Positions 60,117 to 64,000 of a stretch of DNA of 64,000 nucleotides are shown here, one piece after another. The notes under the pieces were generated by a model. The model did not search any database. It was not told the origin of the DNA and saw only the letters and a list, made by a program, of their open reading frames with translations. The position numbers were made by a program, and so were the translations under genes. Numbering within the stretch: the stretch's first letter is position 1; each line of letters begins with the position of its first letter. The DNA comes from Balneolaceae bacterium (GTDB lineage Bacteria > Bacteroidota > Rhodothermia > Balneolales > Balneolaceae). Location: positions 186,001-250,000 of the forward strand of contig CP051242.1 in assembly GCA_017795005.1 (NCBI GenBank), written 5' to 3'.

Positions 60117-62519
60117 TCACTCCCATTCCTCCCTCCAAATTCTTTTCCCATCAGAAACAAAAACCAACGCCTTGTCTTTGCTGGTAAAATAGAGTTTAGC
60201 TTCTGATTCTTTTAACCGCTGAATGGCTTCAGGATGCGGGTGATTAAACCAGTTTCGTTCAGCTAAAGAAATTACGGCAACCTCCGGAGTCACCTCTTCC
60301 AGAAAACTGGAAAGGGAACTAGTCCGACTACCATGGTGACCAACCTTCAGGAAATCGGTATCCAGTAAATCCCAATAATTTTCTATCAGTCTTTCTTCCT
60401 GATCTTCACCTGCATCACCTGTAAAAAGGAATTCTGATTCTCCATAAATCACATTCAGCACAACCGAATGCTGATTTGGATCGCTGTTAAACCTCGGTCC
60501 TTCCGGACCAAGTACCAGCATTAGTATTGCAGGATCAATGGTTAATACATCCCCTGACTTTACTGATTCTACCGGGATATTGTGCTTTTGTGCTAACAAT
60601 AAATAGTTTTGATATAAATTTGATTCGTACTCAAAGCCGGAATTGTAAATCACACCGATTTCCACTCCTTCGATAAGACTCAATATTCCTCCAATATGAT
60701 CGGCATGAGGATGACTAAGAACCACCGCATCCAGCTTTTCAACTCCTGCTTGGTCTAAATGCGGGAGTATAATAGAGCTGCCACTATCATAACCCGGGCT
60801 CCAGACTCCGGCATCAATAAGAATATTTTTCCCGTTAGGAGTTTGAATAAGTGAGGCATCTCCCTGTCCTACATCAAATACGGTAACCCTTAATTGTTGA
60901 GGCTCTAACTTTTTGATGATAGCCTCTCCTACAACTATTGAAAGTAAAAGCATCGAAACCGAAAGCCATTTCCATCTTATTTGTGGGATTCTCCAGCTTG
61001 TAATAAAGAAAATCACCACAACCCAAAATGGAAATAATAGAAGTGTTGGTAATTCTATTTTCTTCCATGCCCAATCCAATCCGGAAGCCCAATAAACGAA
61101 CGTATTCATTGAGCACAGGAAAATATCTGAAGGGAAATTTAGTATTGCTCCAAGCTCAGGAAGTATTGATGCAACACCAAGACAAAACAACGCAAACGGC
61201 ACGATTATTCCGAGCAATGGAACAAATAGTGCATTAGCGATTGGGCTGATTAAAGAGACCTCCCCAAAATAAAATACCTGAAGTGGATATAACCCAAGCT
61301 GAACAATTATTGAGACAACCACCACCATAAGCGGTTTAGCATACCAACGCAGTCTTAACCAATATGGGAGTGCATTCTGTATAATTGGTAGCACTAACAA
61401 AATAATAAGCACTGCCGAGAATGATAGTTGAAAACCAATCTCAACTAGTTGAGTTGGATCAATAATTAATAAAACTATTGCGGCAGCCCCTGTAAGGTTG
61501 ATCGAATTTGGCAATTTATGGAATAGTTTTCCAAAAGTTAGAAGACCGGCCATAACAGATGCCCGTACTACTGAAGCCGAGAAACCCGTAAGCCCTGCGT
61601 ATCCGTACAGAATCAATAATAAAGTTATTAACCCAATCGCTTTCCCATACTTTCGGGACCAGAAATAGGGAATCAGAATCCAAAAAGGGGCGATAATAAA
61701 ACCCACATGTAATCCTGAAACTGCCATAATATGTGACAGTCCCGCCCTCGCAAATGCCTGCTTTGACTCTCCCTCCAAATCCTGTTTATACCCCAGTAAT
61801 AAAGCTTTTGCTATGGGAGCAGAGGTTGCCCTAAAATTTTGATCCACCAGTTTTAATGCCCGCACTCTCCACCAGTTCCAGGTTGCAGGGTTTTTATTTT
61901 TTGATACTAAAATCAGGCTATCTAACCTTACCTGAATGTATATATCCTTTTGTTCCAGAAAATTCTGATAGTCAAACTGAAATGGATTTCTCTTTTCTGA
62001 AACGGGAATCAATGTACCTTCAAAAGTGATTTCATCACCTTGTTCAAATGTGCCTTCTTCGATCAATAACCTGATTTTATACTCATCTACAGAGATTAAT
62101 GAGTCAGAAAGCCTGGTCTCTGAAATTGTAAGATCTGCTCTAAATTTTCCTGATGAATTTTTGGAAATCTGCTCGATGACTCCTCTTTGCTGCACCACAG
62201 TCCATGGTGAAATGGACAGCAGTTGAACTGTTAATGGTAACTGCTTTTGTTCCTGTACTTCTGTTCGAATCCAGCCAAATAGAATTACAGCGATTAAAAA
62301 AATAAGAGTGGAAATCCTTGAGGCTTTAATATTAAGCCATGTTTTGTTCTTTTTTTCGATATAAGGTAAACAAGCAATAATCGAAAGGAACAAAATAGTT
62401 AGAAGCTCCACCTCAATTCCATGGAATTCACCAATCAATATTCCAATAACTAGTAAACAAGCTATTCTAACGGCAGGATATTGAGCAAAGGGAAAGCGAT
62501 ATATTTGTTTATATGACAC
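60117..62519 (-). CDS. comEC: DNA internalization protein ComEC/Rec2
   Basis: Inner-membrane channel that imports single-stranded DNA in natural transformation. The N-terminal half includes AQYPAVRIACLLVIGILIGE and a DUF4131 soluble domain; the competence domain has ALLLGYKQDLEGESKQAFARAGLSHIMAVSGLHVGFII (HxxAVSGxHV) and many helices. A metallo-beta-lactamase domain follows: VFDVGQGDASLIQTPNGKNILIDAG, VLSHPHADHIGG, FLFTGDAGEDQEERLI and KVGHHGSRTSS. At 800 residues it is full length, so the organism may be naturally transformable, though no other com gene is in view. Confidence 0.95.
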   Translation of the reverse strand: MSYKQIYRFPFAQYPAVRIACLLVIGILIGEFHGIEVELLTILFLSIIACLPYIEKKNKTWLNIKASRISTLIFLIAVILFGWIRTEVQEQKQLPLTVQLLSISPWTVVQQRGVIEQISKNSSGKFRADLTISETRLSDSLISVDEYKIRLLIEEGTFEQGDEITFEGTLIPVSEKRNPFQFDYQNFLEQKDIYIQVRLDSLILVSKNKNPATWNWWRVRALKLVDQNFRATSAPIAKALLLGYKQDLEGESKQAFARAGLSHIMAVSGLHVGFIIAPFWILIPYFWSRKYGKAIGLITLLLILYGYAGLTGFSASVVRASVMAGLLTFGKLFHKLPNSINLTGAAAIVLLIIDPTQLVEIGFQLSFSAVLIILLVLPIIQNALPYWLRLRWYAKPLMVVVVSIIVQLGLYPLQVFYFGEVSLISPIANALFVPLLGIIVPFALFCLGVASILPELGAILNFPSDIFLCSMNTFVYWASGLDWAWKKIELPTLLLFPFWVVVIFFITSWRIPQIRWKWLSVSMLLLSIVVGEAIIKKLEPQQLRVTVFDVGQGDASLIQTPNGKNILIDAGVWSPGYDSGSSIILPHLDQAGVEKLDAVVLSHPHADHIGGILSLIEGVEIGVIYNSGFEYESNLYQNYLLLAQKHNIPVESVKSGDVLTIDPAILMLVLGPEGPRFNSDPNQHSVVLNVIYGESEFLFTGDAGEDQEERLIENYWDLLDTDFLKVGHHGSRTSSLSSFLEEVTPEVAVISLAERNWFNHPHPEAIQRLKESEAKLYFTSKDKALVFVSDGKRIWREEWE

Positions 62520-62617
62520 ATAGAGTCAGACCGGGTTGAGCTTTATTCCTTACAAAAAATCTCTTCGCCATTCTCCTTCTTTTTAGCTTAATTCTATGCA
62601 AACCAACCAACATCATT

Positions 62618-64000
62618 ATGAGTAACAAAGAATCCGGATCTGATAAACAAACTCAATCCCGAAAAGAGTTTATTAAAAATGTGGGGCTTGCCAGTGCCGT
62701 TTTTACCATTGTCCCGAGACATGTTTTAGGTGGCAAAGGATTTACCGCTCCAAGCGACACGCTTTATATAGCCGGAATTGGGGCTGGTGGAAAAGGTTTT
62801 GGCGATATGACCGCCTTTGCAGAACATCCCCAGGCTAAAATTGCTTTTTACTGTGATGTTGATGAACGACAAACTGAACGGGCAAATGAGCGCTTTCCTG
62901 ATGCAAAGTTCTACAAAGATTATCGGGAAATGCTCGAAAAAGAACACGATAACATAGACGCCGTAAGTGTTTCCACTCCAGATCATATGCATGCTGTTCA
63001 GGCTATGGCAGCTATGCAGCTTGGAAAACATGTGTACGTGCAAAAACCTCTTACTCATGATATTTATGAAGCACGAATGCTTACAGAAGCAGCTGAAAAA
63101 TACAAAGTGGTCACTCAAATGGGAAATCAGGGAGCATCCGGTGACGGAGTTCGTCAATTAGTTGACTGGTATAATGCAGATGTAATTGGCGATGTCCACA
63201 CAGTATATGTCTGGACAAATCGCCCGGTTTGGCCTCAGGGAATCCCATGGCCAAAGAGTCCCGCCGCTGTTCCAAAAGACCTGGATTGGGATTTATGGCT
63301 GGGTACCGCCCCCAAAAAAGACTACATCGAAAATCTGGTGCCTTTTAACTGGAGGGGCTGGTGGGATTATGGTACTGGCGCCTTAGGTGATATGGCTTGT
63401 CATTTAATGGAAGCACCATTCACGGTACTTGGACTTGGGTATCCTGAGTCGGTAGAATGCAGTGTTGGAAGTGTGTATACCGGAGCATTTCGCAGAGGAT
63501 ATTTTCCTGAGAGTTGTCCCCCTTCCTCACATATTGTTCTTCGTTTTCCTGAGCGGGATGGAAAACCGGCTGTAAAAATGCATTGGATGGATGGAGGCAT
63601 TAAGCCCGAGCGACCCGAAGAATTAGGACCAAATGAAGTGATGGGAGATGGAAACAGCGGCGCAATTCTGGTTGGAACCAAAGGCAAAATGATGTGCAGC
63701 GAATATGGATACGATCCAAAATTATTACCAACCTCACTTACTGAACAAACTAACGTTCCGCAAACCGTGGAACGGGTTCCTGAAGGTCATTATCAGCAAT
63801 GGGTGAAAGGGTGTATTGCCGGGTATGGTAATACCAAACTAAGCTCTTCATTTGATGTTGCAGGTCCTTTAACAGAAAGTATTCTGATGGGAAATCTGGC
63901 TATTAGAAGTCATGATATTCAGGAACGTTATACTAATGAGAGCGGAGAAGAACGAACCCGTTTCCCCGGCAGAGGAATTAAATTACTTTGGGATGGACCA
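62618..64000 (+). CDS. Gfo/Idh/MocA-family oxidoreductase, partial at the right edge
   Basis: 461 codons are read without a stop, so the C-terminus is missing. The Tat-like leader has SRKEFIK at residues 14-20 and ends at VFTIVPRHVLG. The Rossmann part has LYIAGIGAGGKGFGDM, FYCDVDERQTERANERFPDAKFYKDYREMLEKE, NIDAVSVSTPDHMHAVQAMAAMQLGKHVYVQKPLTHDIYEARML (the conserved KP of the active site). The sugar-binding part carries WRGWWDYGTGALGDMACHLMEAPF. Members oxidise sugars at C3 or nearby, matching the GMC group at 49490. Confidence 0.93.
   Translation, partial: MSNKESGSDKQTQSRKEFIKNVGLASAVFTIVPRHVLGGKGFTAPSDTLYIAGIGAGGKGFGDMTAFAEHPQAKIAFYCDVDERQTERANERFPDAKFYKDYREMLEKEHDNIDAVSVSTPDHMHAVQAMAAMQLGKHVYVQKPLTHDIYEARMLTEAAEKYKVVTQMGNQGASGDGVRQLVDWYNADVIGDVHTVYVWTNRPVWPQGIPWPKSPAAVPKDLDWDLWLGTAPKKDYIENLVPFNWRGWWDYGTGALGDMACHLMEAPFTVLGLGYPESVECSVGSVYTGAFRRGYFPESCPPSSHIVLRFPERDGKPAVKMHWMDGGIKPERPEELGPNEVMGDGNSGAILVGTKGKMMCSEYGYDPKLLPTSLTEQTNVPQTVERVPEGHYQQWVKGCIAGYGNTKLSSSFDVAGPLTESILMGNLAIRSHDIQERYTNESGEERTRFPGRGIKLLWDGP

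Noticed and set aside
1-64000. tRNA, rRNA, prophage and integron signatures
   Set aside because: No cloverleaf with CCA or GTTCxANNC arm, ribosomal RNA segment, integrase, or phage structural gene was recognised on either strand by eye.

Overview
The window looks like chromosomal DNA of a Bacteroidota-like marine bacterium, most plausibly a Balneolota/Rhodothermota member (Balneola or Gracilimonas type). This is an inference from moderate-to-low GC, few Shine-Dalgarno sites, one TAnnTTTG-type promoter, HU/SPOR fusion and plug-less barrel envelope genes, Bacteroidota-style sugar-oxidation genes (GMC dehydrogenase plus small subunit, Gfo/Idh, TIM barrel), and dispersed GTCATTCCTGCG-type repeats. 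No rRNA or tRNA gene, CRISPR array, integrase or transposase was seen.

Layout. 1-5.3 kb: universal stress protein fragment, CCA-adding enzyme, ispE, glycogen phosphorylase. 5.3-10.1 kb: an MscS channel, then a compact three-gene operon joining a secreted type-1-copper cupredoxin, a membrane class III nucleotide cyclase with a large periplasmic sensor, and an outer-membrane barrel. 10.1-20 kb (minus): SDR and Asp-box/sortilin-like protein, then TonB/ExbD/ExbB, HU-CCDC81-SPOR protein, mini-HU and plug-less barrel. 20-26.4 kb (minus): flippase-like protein, lolA, ftsK, comB, gcvT. 26.5-33.4 kb: flavin reductase, mrp, DoxX-like, glutamate dehydrogenase, small membrane proteins, dinB. 33.4-34 kb: a four-helix-bundle gene bracketed by inverted heptamer arrays. 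34-37.7 kb: ECF sigma/anti-sigma/secreted-protein operon, methyltransferase, aat. 37.8-46.5 kb: metzincin protease, TIR protein, AGCS symporter, arylsulfotransferase-like lipoprotein, MarC, free Met-R-sulfoxide reductase. 46.5-51.8 kb: lipoproteins and a sugar-oxidation group. 51.8-55.7 kb: ABC ATPase, lgt, ABC permease-like protein, outer-membrane barrel. 56-64 kb: repeat cluster, uvrA, DinB-fold protein, DUF559 nuclease, comEC, and a Gfo/Idh gene cut by the window end.

Most genes are housekeeping or envelope genes in short operons. The accessory signals are (i) the cupredoxin-cyclase-barrel operon, a candidate redox or copper sensor that signals by cyclic nucleotide; (ii) small genes in repeat brackets (four-helix bundle, DUF559), which look like low-profile mobile cassettes; (iii) a REP/BIME-like repeat family without a transposase in the window; (iv) a lone TIR-domain gene with an unrecognised C-terminal half; and (v) three export leaders carrying Arg-Lys where the Tat motif has Arg-Arg. 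All functions are assigned by reading the sequence; no database search was run.
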